A DNA stretch of 64,000 nucleotides, taken from Hirudo medicinalis. Lineage: Eukaryota; Annelida; Clitellata; Hirudinida; Hirudinidae. Below, in pieces: positions 11,308-24,700 of this stretch. Location: NCBI GenBank assembly GCA_011800805.1, contig MPNW01000108.1, positions 109,504-173,503 on the forward strand. The letters are read 5' to 3'. The notes under the pieces are model-generated. The model was not told the DNA's origin. It was given only the letters and a program-made list of their open reading frames with translations, and did not search any database. The first letter of the stretch is position 1, and each line of letters starts with the position of its first letter. The translations under genes were made by a program, and so were the position numbers.

Positions 11308-12477
11308 GTTAATATTTCCCACAAGACGAATGTAACAAAACACGTGAATGTAAACACACTCGACAAAAATTCGATACGAAGTTGTTTAAAAGTATTTTGG
11401 TAAAAATTACAAAAGTAAATAAACATAAATATTATAAATTGTATTTAATAATTTATCGTGTTCTCCGTACAAATATTTATTTAAAAAAATGTAATTGAAC
11501 ACTTCTTAAGTTGCAATTAAAAGGCACAGGCCATGCAAAAATACAAAGTGTGCAGTTTAACTTTGACCAAAATAATTAGAATATCACCTTAAACAATAGA
11601 AGGCAATAAACTGATACAAAATGGCTGTAAATTTTGTCCATGACCAGTCCAGTCCAACCCCTATTCCTCAAGAGGAGATCGCTGGCGTTTTAATTGTTGG
11701 AGAAAAAACCCTGACAACTGTGCAAGCGCTGCTTTAATAATTTAACTCACAGATCTCGAGAGCACAAATAATTTCGAACCCCATGCTCGAGATAGCAACA
11801 ATGCGAAACAATCTGGAACGAAATTTGATAGCACAAGTCGCGACCAACCGTGAGTTTCGGTGGGAAAAGGTGCCTATAGTTCATACCGGGTTCTATTTTT
11901 CTCCGTGAATCGGCTTTTCTAGGAATCAAATTTCTGGCTGCCTTCTTCGTAAAGAGTCGGAGTTACTTATTAAATTATATTTGAGAAACAATTCTGAACA
12001 ATTTAAAATGTCTAAATTTAAGCTTTAAACAGATTTTGATTAAGATGAACTTGAAGGATGAAATTTTAATTTTAAATGCACCAATTGCCATAACAGATAC
12101 ATCGAAGAGGTCCACATTCAAATAGTTTATATTCAACCCTTTCAAACCATTATAGAAGAACGATGATGAATGCGATTTTGATGGGCTTTTGCAATTAACT
12201 TGAAGAGTGACCCACATTCTCTCATAATGCTTAATGGATCCGGTAAGGTTGGTTAGTGGCTGGTTTTCGGAATGGATTGTATTTTCATGTTGTTGTACGC
12301 TTTCAATTGAATAAATTAAATAGGCCTGCAAAATTTAAGTAAATAAAAATAATAGTAATATTCATGATAATGGTAATGATAATGATGGTGATGGTATAAT
12401 AATAATAACAATAATAATAAAAAAAAATAATATTGCAACAGCCTTCTATATGATGATGATGAAGATGATGATATCAT
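11308..12477. other. Intergenic upstream of the TPR gene
   Basis: About 1.2 kb of AT-rich sequence with no supported gene. A degenerate ATGATAATG/ATAATAATA run occupies roughly 12345-12430. Short open frames on the minus strand show no recognisable motif. Confidence 0.5.
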
Positions 12478-13005
12478 CAGGGTTGTTAACAATACTCTAC
12501 AAAAGTATTGGCAATACAGATACTTTGGGTCAATACTTTTTCCTATACATTTTGAAGCAATAACAACTCGAACAATATTCAATGAAATCCTTTTGTTTTT
12601 GAAACACAAAACTATGTTCCTTTACAAAAACTTTCTTTGATTCGCCTTCAACTAAATCAGTTAGTTAATGTTCAGTTTCACAAAATGAAAAGTGCTTGAA
12701 TGCTTTCACAAAATTTGATCCGTCAGTGACTGCGCCCGCTATGTTTGTAGCGAGAGTCCAGAGAAAGTTTAGACAAACAAAAGCTGGACACAAAGACGAA
12801 AAAGCTACTGATTTTTAGAAATACTATTTTAAATTTTTGTAATTTTAAAAGGTTAAAAAAGTATTGGTATCGATTATCGCTAGCTCCAAAAAGTATCGGC
12901 GATGCTCATTTCGATACTGACGGCACCAACCTACCAATATCGATACTCAAAAAGTATCAGCGATAGTATCGCCACGTTACAAATACTGCGATATTAAAAA
13001 CCCTG
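12478..13005. mobile_element. Nonautonomous hAT element (MITE-like) with perfect 8-bp target duplication
   Basis: The element begins CAGGGTTGTTAACAATACT and ends GCGATATTAAAAACCCTG. The ends are imperfect inverted repeats (CAGGGTTnTTAA), and GATATCAT flanks both sides (12470-12477 and 13006-13013). An 8-bp duplication with a CAG-starting inverted repeat is the hAT signature. The 528-bp interior has no transposase frame; it carries several copies of an AAAAAGTATCGGCGAT-like subterminal motif (about 12860-12975), as expected for transposase-binding sites. Confidence 0.88.
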
Positions 13006-13982
13006 GATATCATATACAACATTCATGGATGACATAATCGGTTTGACATCCCATTTTCTTCATGTTAACATGGCTTGGATGGTTTTAGATATTGTATAAT
13101 TAATTTATTTATTAATTAAAACTCGCCAAGTTTCTGAAATATCTAAAAAAAAAAATAATGTAAATCTATTTATCTATATAGTCCCAATACTTGTGTGTTT
13201 TGAAAAAACAAATTTTTTGACAGAACTATACGACAATTTCGGAATCATCTTTGAGTTCAGCATCCAAAAATACATAGGAAACAAATAAAGAGAAACAAAA
13301 AGAGTTTTCACCGCAGTCCTGTGTTATTTGCTGGTTTGTGTAATAATATTGTTGCTGTCGGCATGGAAGCTGTTGTTTTCGTAGAATTGTTCCACTCAAT
13401 CAAGGTGGCACACTTAAATTAAGGTCCAATCACGTCTGAGATAACGAGGACTAAACGCTGTCATTTGTAGTAATTCGAGTGGAAACTCACACCATCACTG
13501 TGTTTGCCTAAAACTCACTGAATTTTTCTCTCAGAATGATTGGACAAATAGATGGAGGCTTATCATTTCTCAATTTCTTTCTCATTATTGCAATCATAAT
13601 CATAACCATAAGCGCAATCACGTTAGCATTAACCAACGTACTTCATCATCACCAACATGTCATTACGTCCATGCCATCATCGACCTCACTGACCATCCTC
13701 CTCCTCATCATCATCATCATCTGACGGCCACATAGAATGGATGCAGACGAAAGGTCCTAATGATTCGAGGATTTGCGGGAGTGCAGTGGTGTGTCCGTTA
13801 AGTGCCGCTATGGCGCATTAGTGCCATCTCTCGACTTCATCGTTTTAGTTTTTCTTTTCAGTTTCGGTAAAATCACTAATCAACTTCGGTTTGTTTTGTT
13901 ACTTTTCTTCAATTTCATCGCGATTTCCTAAAAAAGAAGAATCTGAAAAAGAAGAAATCGTGCGACCTAAAACTTTTATTAA
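13006..13982. other. 5' flank and probable 5'UTR of the ankyrin gene
   Basis: No independent gene. It contains a CATCATCATC tract near 13700-13720 and moderately GC-rich sequence from about 13725 onward that probably includes the promoter and 5'UTR of the downstream ankyrin-repeat gene. No TATA box is evident. Confidence 0.35.
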
Positions 13983-15113
13983 ATGTCGGAACAAGTTTCT
14001 CGCGAGAAGAACCCTCAATCAGGCCAACATGCGGATTTGGTGAGTTTCCATTAATCGTTGATTTCTGTTTTTTTAATTTTTAATACATCATTCAATTGAT
14101 AGCGCTTATTATATTATGTAATTATTTTTTTAATAACGTATTTAATATGTTATTTAGCTTAAGTCTAGACATGTGAAATCAACTTTGTGGATTTTTTGGA
14201 TTTCGCGGTACTTTTAGATTAATGATAAATATGTTCCGTCTTAAAAATTAAACGAATGTTTAAAATCATTTTTCGAAATCGTCCTTGAAATTTTGTTTAA
14301 TTGATTTAAAACTTAACTTCATCAAACAAAGTTAACTCGAGAAATCAACATTTATTCTGACTTAAAAATTCCTGCAATTGCAACTGAAAATTGACTGGAT
14401 GGATGGATCGATGGATGAATGAATGGATGGGAGAGCGTGATTTGGTGGATGGACGAGGAAATAATTGATCAGGGCATCTGGACTCGGATGACTTGTATCA
14501 GATGCTGGTGATAATCAATCCTCCTCATCATCCTCTTCTACATCATAGTAATCATCACGTGGCTGCATTATAAATCATTTTTCATTTTAACTAAAGACTT
14601 TATCCATCCATGGAAATCACATCGAAGTTGATGCTGGAATGAGGCAAATTCGCCTTTAAAGTATTTCCAGCACTCGTGGGTCATCTTTTCACGGAAGTAG
14701 AATGAATGAATGAAAAGGGTGCAACATGAGATCGACGAGATGGATGGATGGATGGATTGATGAATGAGTGGAAAAAAAGGGGGAAGAGTGAAGGGCATCG
14801 TAACAAAGAAAGGATTTAATGAGTGGCGAAATGTGATGACATTCCTTTGAATAAATAAGCAGGACTTCTTAGCACCGTTTAACATGTCTTCCCAAGAAAA
14901 CATCGATGAAAGCAACAAAAACTGATGGCATGAAAAAGAATGACTTTACAACAAAATGGCCAAAACAAATAAGAGATCACCAGACCATTTTTGGGAAACT
15001 TAGGAAAGGTTGAGAAGAACTTTGCCCTTGTGTTAAAGCTGAAGTGATGTCTCTGGAGATAAGAGAATGATTCTAAAAATAATAACCGAAATAATGTTAG
15101 CAAGGATGATGAT

Positions 15114-15152
<39 letters not shown>

Positions 15153-18100
15153 AATAATAATAATAATAATGTTAACAATAAATATATTAATGCACCATCG
15201 ATTCAGCGACCTGAACAACAGTCCAGCAATTTGTTTTACATCCTCAGAAGTTGGACCACCAACCACGAATGTGACTTGTGATGCATTTAATCAATTCAGA
15301 CATTTCACATTACTTGCTTTCTTAAATTCATTCTTACAATATAACGTAGCTAATTTACATCAAAATTCATGAAATTATTTGCATTACCAGTCATAATCTC
15401 AATCATGTTATACTAATTAATTAATTACTGGTGAGGGCAAAATATAAAATTTATTGCAACACTTTATCATGCTGTCGTAACAGACGTCTAATAAATTAAC
15501 AACTAATATTATTAATTAACAATTAATATTATTAATTAGCAATTAATCTAATATTAACAACCGATAATTAGTACTTCACAAGAACCAATATCTTTTGTTG
15601 CCGAAAAATGTTCATTTCATACGTCAACGTACATCATAAGTCTCTGCCGTCAAAGAAGTGAGAAAACAATTCTCTTAAGCCATCCATCCCTGGATGACTT
15701 GCTTCATCTTCCAGATGAGCCAATTTCTGGACAACCGCAAGAGGGTCGATGAAAACGGAGATGGAACACATTTGGATTCATTCAACAACAAAGCCTCCTA
15801 CATCCGTTGATTAGGATGACAAATGCAACAACAAAGCTCGATTCTGATGAGAATAATTTCTCTCGCGATCCTTATCTATTTTTCTTAATCTTTCTCTCGT
15901 GAGCCCTCACTTATACCGTGACCGCTAACATGGCCAAATTGTTGGCAGGATGATGGCCTGTCTTATCTGAATGACTTCGCGGTTTAATCAATTTCCACAT
16001 TCCAAGTCGATGAAAATCGCACACCATTCACATCTGAGCATGTTGGAATCAATTTCTTTCAAATTCTCAACGGACGGGTAAAGATCTTTTTTTTTTGTTT
16101 AATTGGATTTAAAACTTATGAATCAATCCACGAAATTACTTCTGATAGAATGAGAACTTACTAAAGGTTAGCCGGTTATTAGCAAGTATTGAAGAAATAG
16201 AAGTAACGACATCTTTGTACAATTAAGCCTACATTGGGGCAACATTCAAAATATTTGATAATGAAAAAGAAGCCAATAAAATAAACAATAATACCAATAA
16301 TGTTGAAAAGTATAAATCCCTCACTGAATAAATATTCATCCAACAGTTTGCAAAGCAATCTGAAGCACAATAAATATTTGAACAACGTAACAAGTTGGAC
16401 CAACGAAGAGCAACAATTTAGAACCGAATTAATTTAGACTGCTCAACCAAATTTACGACCTTAATTCTGACAAATAAACTAGGATTCGTTTCGAATTTAT
16501 TGCTGAACTTGCATTGTCATAAATTCAAAAATATTTTGGCTCATAATTTTTTAAGTCTTATTTTCTGGTTATTATTACAAGATAATAATAATGGTAATAA
16601 AAGTTAATAATAAGGAAAAGAATAAATAGTGCGCGCCTCATTCCACGGCCTAATAAGTTTAATAACATCAAGCTGACAATATGGGCAGTACTGAAAGGAA
16701 CGAGATTAAGCTTGGATTCATCTCTTCAAGTAATTCTATTATGGATGACCCCGTAACCTTTGACATCGCTTCAGAGTTCAAGCAAATGATGCGTCCAAAA
16801 TCGTGTCATTAACGGCAGTGTGAATTTGTAGAAATATCGTTTTCAAAGAAGAATTTAACTTCAAAACTTCCCAATAATTAATAATAATAACAATATACGT
16901 TTTATTTACGTTTATGATGACAAAACATCTGCTTTTAGCTTTGATTTTGTCAACTATTAACGAAATGGTGAATAAATTGGAGACTTCCTCTGAGACCTCA
17001 GTACGAGTGAAATGAATGAGACTGACGTAACACATTTGCTAAGTGGATCCAGCTGGACGCATGCATCTTTCCTTTGGGAGATCTTTATAGATTTTAAAGA
17101 TAATAGCAGAATAAAAAGAAATATACCAAATTAACACGTTAAATGTAAAATAATAATAATGATGATAATAATAATACGCTATAAAATATTGATATTAAAA
17201 GTTGACGGTATAAAAACATGAAAGAAGAAATCAATGTCTCTAAGAATTCATAGCTTTCTTTGAAAGAAGTTGAGCAGGTCTCGAAGCGATAACATTTCGT
17301 TTTGCGTCTCCTTCGTCTAATCCTCTTAAACACAGTGATTCAATTCTTCAATCCACTATTTACAGCTCCAAGATCCATTATTTTTAAAACTCTCAACTTC
17401 CAAACACGTTCATCGGACGAGACCAACTTCTTGAGGTTTAAAATAGTGTCGACTAATGCTTACCTCATTTTTTGCACTCCAAAACATTTCATCCATTCAC
17501 CTATCACTCAATCCGTCCATACATCCTATCTTCCATCCCTATACTCATTTTCATTCCATCCATTTCTCTCGTGTCCACGGACAACATTTGACACCACGTC
17601 ACGTGTTCTTAATCATCTTCTCGAATGACATATGACGTCATAATGGACGATGATGACGTTCAAATTGACCACTCAAGCGGTCGATCATATGAGCTTCATA
17701 TTTACTCAGGAAACATCGTATCGATTACAACGAGTAGCCGCACTCCAATCGCTCGCTCGCTCGCTCGCTCGCTCGCTCACTCACTCACTCACTCACTCAC
17801 TCACTCACTCACTCACTCACTCACTCACTCACTCACTCACTCAGGTCAAGAACTTCCTTCGCGCATCCCACGAAGGAGACATCGATGGGGTTGAGAAGAT
17901 GTTGAAACAAGGAGTTCCTGCCGACGTCTCCAACTCGGTCTGTTTTTATTTTAATTTCTCACAATAAAATTTAAAAAATCATCTTCCCACTTGCGAGACC
18001 GCAAAATTTGAAATTTCAATGTTCAAAGACCTTTGGAAATTTTGAAAGAAATTCGCTTTGGGGGACTTTTTGTGAATTTTTGTGTGCATCAAATTAAATA

Positions 18101-18719
18101 TTTATTCATTCGATGAACACGAGTTCCATTTTTATTTAATGTGGAATAATTTACATTAATTGTAAAGCAAATGAATGACGTAATAAATTATGATGTTAAC
18201 AAATAAGTAAACATTTATGTGCGAAATAAGCTGCCTACAACCACGCACACTATTTACAAAATAAATAATGTTTAACTGAATAGTAATATCATTATCATCA
18301 TCACACAATTATTATAATTCTTGACGATGATGAGCTTTATCATTACTAATATTAATATTAACAACAACAGTATTAAATAATTCTTTTAATAAATAATAAT
18401 TTTCGAACAATAACAATAAATATAATATTATTATTATTAAAATATTACAGCACAATATAATTTATAAATGAATAATTTACGTAGGCAGGACTGCAGGGAA
18501 TCCACTTTGCTGCGAAGGGAGGCAATTTGGAGATGATTCAACAGCTGATCAACTCCGGTGCTTCTGTCAACGCACAATCATTGGTTCGATCAATTTGTAA
18601 ATAATTAATTATTGATCAATCACTTCGTTTCATATTATGTTTCATAATTTCTCTTCTCTTCAATATTCTCTGATGTTACGCTCACAATAACTTCCTTATT
18701 GTTAACTTAGTAAATCGTT

Positions 18720-18769
<50 letters not shown>

Positions 18770-20154
18770 TGGAAACACGAAGCAAACTTCCTCTGCACGA
18801 CATTCACACAGAAGCCAACAAATCAATTATCAGGAAACGATGAACAACAACGACAACAACATCCTTCGACAACAAAACCAATGCTTCAAATACATGACAA
18901 AGACAATGTTTCAAATGAGCATCAACATCCTTCAACAACATCAACAACTTTATGCAACACGACACAACATCAGGCTCAAAACCAGGCACTAAAAGTGAGG
19001 AATGTGCTGCAAAGTGGAAGTAATTGGACTCAAATCCATGTTTCATGACAATCTTAAAAGTTCGTGATAAGGAAGGAACACATGAGTTTGAGGATAAAAT
19101 GTCCTTCGCAAACAACACGACATTTGCGTTCTCATTTTCTTCTTTGTTTCGTTTGGTTACAAATTAATAATTGAATCTTATTAATGCTGTACACGACAGT
19201 ATTTGTAATGTTCTCAGTCATCGTTGGTTAATGAAGAGGTTGAATTTGGAAAACTTCAAAATAATCTTCTTTGTTCTTTTACTTGTTCTTCGCCCACCAA
19301 ATGAGGCGAATTACATCCTTTTTAACATCCTTATTAACATCGAGTAACCAGGCATTCCATGGACAGAATAATGAACCTTAAAACCAACCAAGGGAAATTA
19401 TTTTGAGGTCAATTTAATCAACATCACTGGGGAAGATCATCATCTTCTGACGGGAAATTATGACCTGACTCTCGGAGGAAGTTGCCCTCTGAGACCTTTC
19501 GTGTCACGTGACTCTCATGTCATCGGATTCGAATGTGACAGCGTCATCCATGCTTTGAAGGAAATCGCCAATTCTATGAAGTTCTTAAAAAGCTGGAGTT
19601 GTGTTCTTGAAAAAGCGTTAATTCGTTAACGAAATGATTAATCAAATTTTCTAAAACAGAACTTGTGTGCGCAACTAAAAGCTGTGGTTGCGGTGTTGCA
19701 TCGATTAAGTTGCATCCATCGCATTCCAATTCGAACGAATGCAGTCATTGGGTTATCTTGGTGATGACGATGACGCCAATGGTGATGATGATGGCGATGA
19801 TGGTGATGACGACGACGACGACAATAATGATGAACAGCAGTTGGCGTTACGAAGAATAAAGCAAAAGCATACGTTGTTTATGTTCTTGTTATTTATTTTG
19901 TATGTTATTGTCATGTTAATGCTGTGTTATTGTTGCTCGAATGATCATGTGATGATCGTTCACCCTGTCCGTCCACTCATCCGTAGTTAGCAACCGTTAG
20001 TGTTGGATTTATTTATAAGCAACGAAATCGTCTGCTTATTGGCTGTCACACAAATGTTGTTAATTTCATGTTTTCAATTTCATTTAAAAGCGAAATGGGA
20101 TTTTTTTTCAATTCACGCTCATTTAGAGCATTTTTATTTTGTTTTATTTTCAAG

Positions 20155-20186
<32 letters not shown>

Positions 20187-21100
20187 TTCCTATGATATCA
20201 TTTAATTATAATAAAAATATTCCATAAATTACCATTTAATTATATATATATAAAGATGTTTTGTATATATTATATTTATATTATTTACATCACTTATTTC
20301 CAATTACGTAACAAAGAAATTTCTCCCAAAAGTTAAAATTGTTTCAAGGTTGAGTTTCAGTTTGTCAAACGCCAAAGAAGCAGAAGAATGTTTAAATTGC
20401 GCTTCCTGAGAACATCCTTCAAAAACCTGTCAAAAAGTCGCGTTATTTCTTTTCTCCATTTTTGAAAGTGAAATTATTTCCTACTAATTCCCTTAAAGTA
20501 TTTTTTATGTTTTTCTTGTAATTTGGCACTTAACAATCATTTAACAATTCATTTAACAATCAATTGTTTTTCTTAATCAAGTACATATTTACTCATTTCA
20601 ATCTACAAATAGCCAGATGGAAATTTAAAATTCCATGTTTTGTGGTGCTTGTTGTAGATTGACTGTTTACTGAACTACATGATTAGGACGACGAGAGAAG
20701 AAGAAGTCTTAACCATTTTCTTAACCATTTGACCATTTACGTCCTTCAATTAGCTCTAATCAGAAAGATTTCAGTCAATAGAAATAAGGAAAATATGTTC
20801 TGATATTTTCTCCTTGGCACTTATTGTAAAATGTAAGTGACGAGTGAAACCAGCATCGACGTGTCATCGACATGTCATCGACATGTCATTGACATCCCAT
20901 TGACTTGCATCCTCGGACGAGTCACAAAAGACTTCTGATGTCAAACCTCATTCGATCACACTGTAGCTCCGTAATGATTCTATTTTTTATTATTATGACA
21001 TAACAATATTATTACTTTTAATAATAATAAATAAAATTACTCTTTAGCAATATTAATTGATTTAATGTCATCGTTATTATTATTATTATTATTATTACTA

Positions 21101-21188
<88 letters not shown>

Positions 21189-21666
21189 NNNNNNNNNNNN
21201 NNNNNNNNNNNNNNNNNNNNNNNNNNNNNNNNNNNNNNNNNNNNNNNNNNNNNNNNNNNNNNNNNNNNNNNNNNNNNNNNNNNNNNNNNNNNNNNNNNNN
21301 NNNNNNNNNNNNNNNNNNNNNNNNNNNNNNNNNNNNNNNNNNNNNNNNNNNNNNNNNNNNNNNNNNNNNNNNNNNNNNNNNNNNNNNNNNNNNNNNNNNN
21401 NNNNNNNNNNNNNNNNNNNNNNNNNNNNNNNNNNNNNNNNNNNNNNNNNNNNNNNNNNNNNNNNNNNNNNNNNNNNNNNNNNNNNNNNNNNNNNNNNNNN
21501 NNNNNNNNNNNNNNNNNNNNNNNNNNNNNNNNNNNNNNNNNNNNNNNNNNNNNNNNNNNNNNNNNNNNNNNNNNNNNNNNNNNNNNNNNNNNNNNNNNNN
21601 NNNNNNNNNNNNNNNNNNNNNNNNNNNNNNNNNNNNCATCGTTATTATTATTATTATTATTATTAC

Positions 21667-21702
<36 letters not shown>

Positions 21703-24700
21703 TATTATTATTATTATTATTATTATTCACGTTATTTATTTCATCTCAAACTTCTTCAAGAACCGAAAGTCATTCATTTGTTGGACATTTTGAGAAGTCC
21801 TATTCTGATTTAAGAATTAAATTCACGAGAAATTACTTCTGAAAAATGATTACAAGAAATAATGTTTCCATCAACGCCTCCACATTTAGATTGAAGAGGT
21901 GGATCCATGATTGATGAAGAAGACTTGAAATCAGCTGCAAGTGGCCAATTAGGGAAATGATGAATTAGACCAACGGGTAACGTGGTGTTTGCAGATTCAC
22001 AAAGAACATTTAAAGGAAACAACGCTGGTAGGTGACCGAACATTTGGAGTCACATGTATCTGACATTCATTGACAATATCAGTTCCATGCATAACCCACT
22101 TCATGATGAAGCAGTGCTGAGTAGCAGATAAAGAAGCAGAATAAAATCAGTTTAATGTTAAATAAAATTTCAAAATAAATATGATGGTCATAAAAATGTA
22201 TGCCAAACATGCTAATAACTTTTGAAGTAGGAGTTATATCTAAGAATGATATAATTATTTTCAAAAGACACGAAACAGTGGACTTTTATTGAGCGAAATC
22301 ATCGGAAGAATTTGGTAATCTAATAACTTGTAATGACGAATACTTTTAATCTGCAATCATTTCAATACTTCAGAACATTTTACTTTATAATTTAATCCAA
22401 AAATTCCGAAAATTCCATCTTCACCAAATATCCAAATATCCTCGCAATTCTTCGGGCAATTTAACGATTAATTTTTATTTCATGAAAAAAATTAAAAAAA
22501 TCAGCTGGAAATTGTCCAATTAGTGAATGACGTATCACCTTCCTGCTGGTTTCAAGGAGGCCTTTGAAAAGTTTGCAAAATTTCAAATTTATTAAATTTT
22601 TGAAAATAATTGCAACAATTAACGAATTAAAGATCGAATTTGTTCGTTTTAAACAGATTAATATTTTAGTTTCAGTAGGAGATTATTATCACATGTGAGG
22701 TTAACATCGGATACTGAAGGCTCAAGTAACAATTACGTAAGTACCCGTAAGTCACTCAAGTCACAATCGTGAGATTTTGAAGAGGTTAACAAGAAATTAT
22801 TATTATTATTATTATTTGTATCAATAAGTTGAGGATGAGGATCATCCAGCATCGTCGTTCCTGGCAAATTAGCTCCAAATAATTGAACCCAATTTTTCTT
22901 AAAAAAAACACTTTAAACGTATTAAAATAAAATAAAATAAAATAAAATAAAATAAAATTAGATTATTTGAATAAATGAAAGTTACAATTTTTAACAGAAA
23001 TTGACTCGATTTCATTTTCTGTGATGTATGAATATTTGATGTATGAATATTTGAAGAAATATTATTAAAGAGAAAGCGACTCTAAATTTTATTAAATTAT
23101 TCAAGTTACATCAAGGCATCCATTTATTACACCGAATTCATTCATTTGTCATTCACTTACATTCAATCCATCCATGCAATCATCAATTTGTTTATCAATC
23201 AAGAATCAATCAAGAATCAATCAAGTAGAACATTGAGTTAAGAGGCCTCGAAGTAACATCACGTGTTTCCCTGATTATCGTCCGTAAGTGGTTCGAATCC
23301 TGAGGCTGCCATCGGATGATTTGTTCTTGCTGTGTCTGGTTTCCTTCCCTCGTAATTCCACTTTTGTGCTTTTATTGAAATATTATCAATAATTACAATA
23401 TTAAAATATTCTTAACAATTGTGCTTCAGCAGAAACTAATAACATTGGCAGGTTGTTGTTGTTGTTGTTTGCAATGGTTGCATTCTTAGCTGATTGTTTG
23501 TTCCATTTTCTGGAAACATCTGCCTTGAACAAACCTTTGATAATGATGATGACGACGACATCGATGATGATGTTGTTGATAATAATAATGTTAGTACTAG
23601 ACGTTTTTTCTCCTGACATGAAACTAAAAATTGTACATCTATTCTCTTCATTAAGTGAGTCTCTCATGAACGAACTTCGACCAACAATGGCGAGAACTGT
23701 TATTGCAATAATTTATGACATGGCGCTCAATGGTCATGTAATGTTTGTAATGTCCTATTGCAATTTGTAGAACAATAACACGATCAAGACAGCATGAGGA
23801 TTGAAGTTTATTTACAAAAGAATGTCATTCAAGATCCAAAAGATTGAAAACTTTACGATTGGATCTTTTCTTATTGAATCTTCCAAGAAAACATAATTGA
23901 GCAACAATTATTCGTGACATCTTGTCGCTATTTTTCTAAGATTTTAATAATTTTCAAGATTTTTGAGTTTTTTTGACTAAACAATATAAAATGCCTGTTC
24001 ACATTTCGAAGTCCATTAAAAATAATTTAGCAAATAATTTAGAAAATAATTAGATTGACATTGCAAATGGCTAAAAAAAACTCCTCAATTTTCCAAAAAC
24101 TTCTCCTAACCAGCTAGGATAATTTGATTGTCATTCTCTTGGCTCAGGTTCTCACTTGGATTTAATAATTAGTAACTGGTTTACTCCAGCAACCCAACTT
24201 ATCTTCGTATAAACATATGTTTATAGCACTCATTGTCGAGTCGCCATCATTTCAATAATGTCATTAATTATTATCCGTCTAATTTTTATTATTCATAGAC
24301 TAATGTCAACCTGTAAATATGGTCTGGGCTGTCCTGATAGCGGGGCGTCACTCCCTTAGGACTGACCCTTGAGCCGATGGCATTTTATTTATTTATTTGA
24401 TTAAAGTCCGTTGCATGACTAAGATGATTTGGACTTGTTAGTGTTAGATATTGTAATGAAATAAGAAGTATTAGAGTAATAATAGGTGCAATGGTTAAAT
24501 TATAAAAAATATTAGTATTAATAATATTAGGGAGATAGTGACTATTTAAATAAATTATTCCGCTTTTCGCAAATCCATCTGAAAATGAGGTCCACACTTG
24601 CTGGATTGCTAAGCATGGAACTCATCTCATATCTGAGATAGATTTGTTTTGAATCTTATTTCTTCCCTCAGGACTGACTGGTCCGGACATTCCATGAGAA

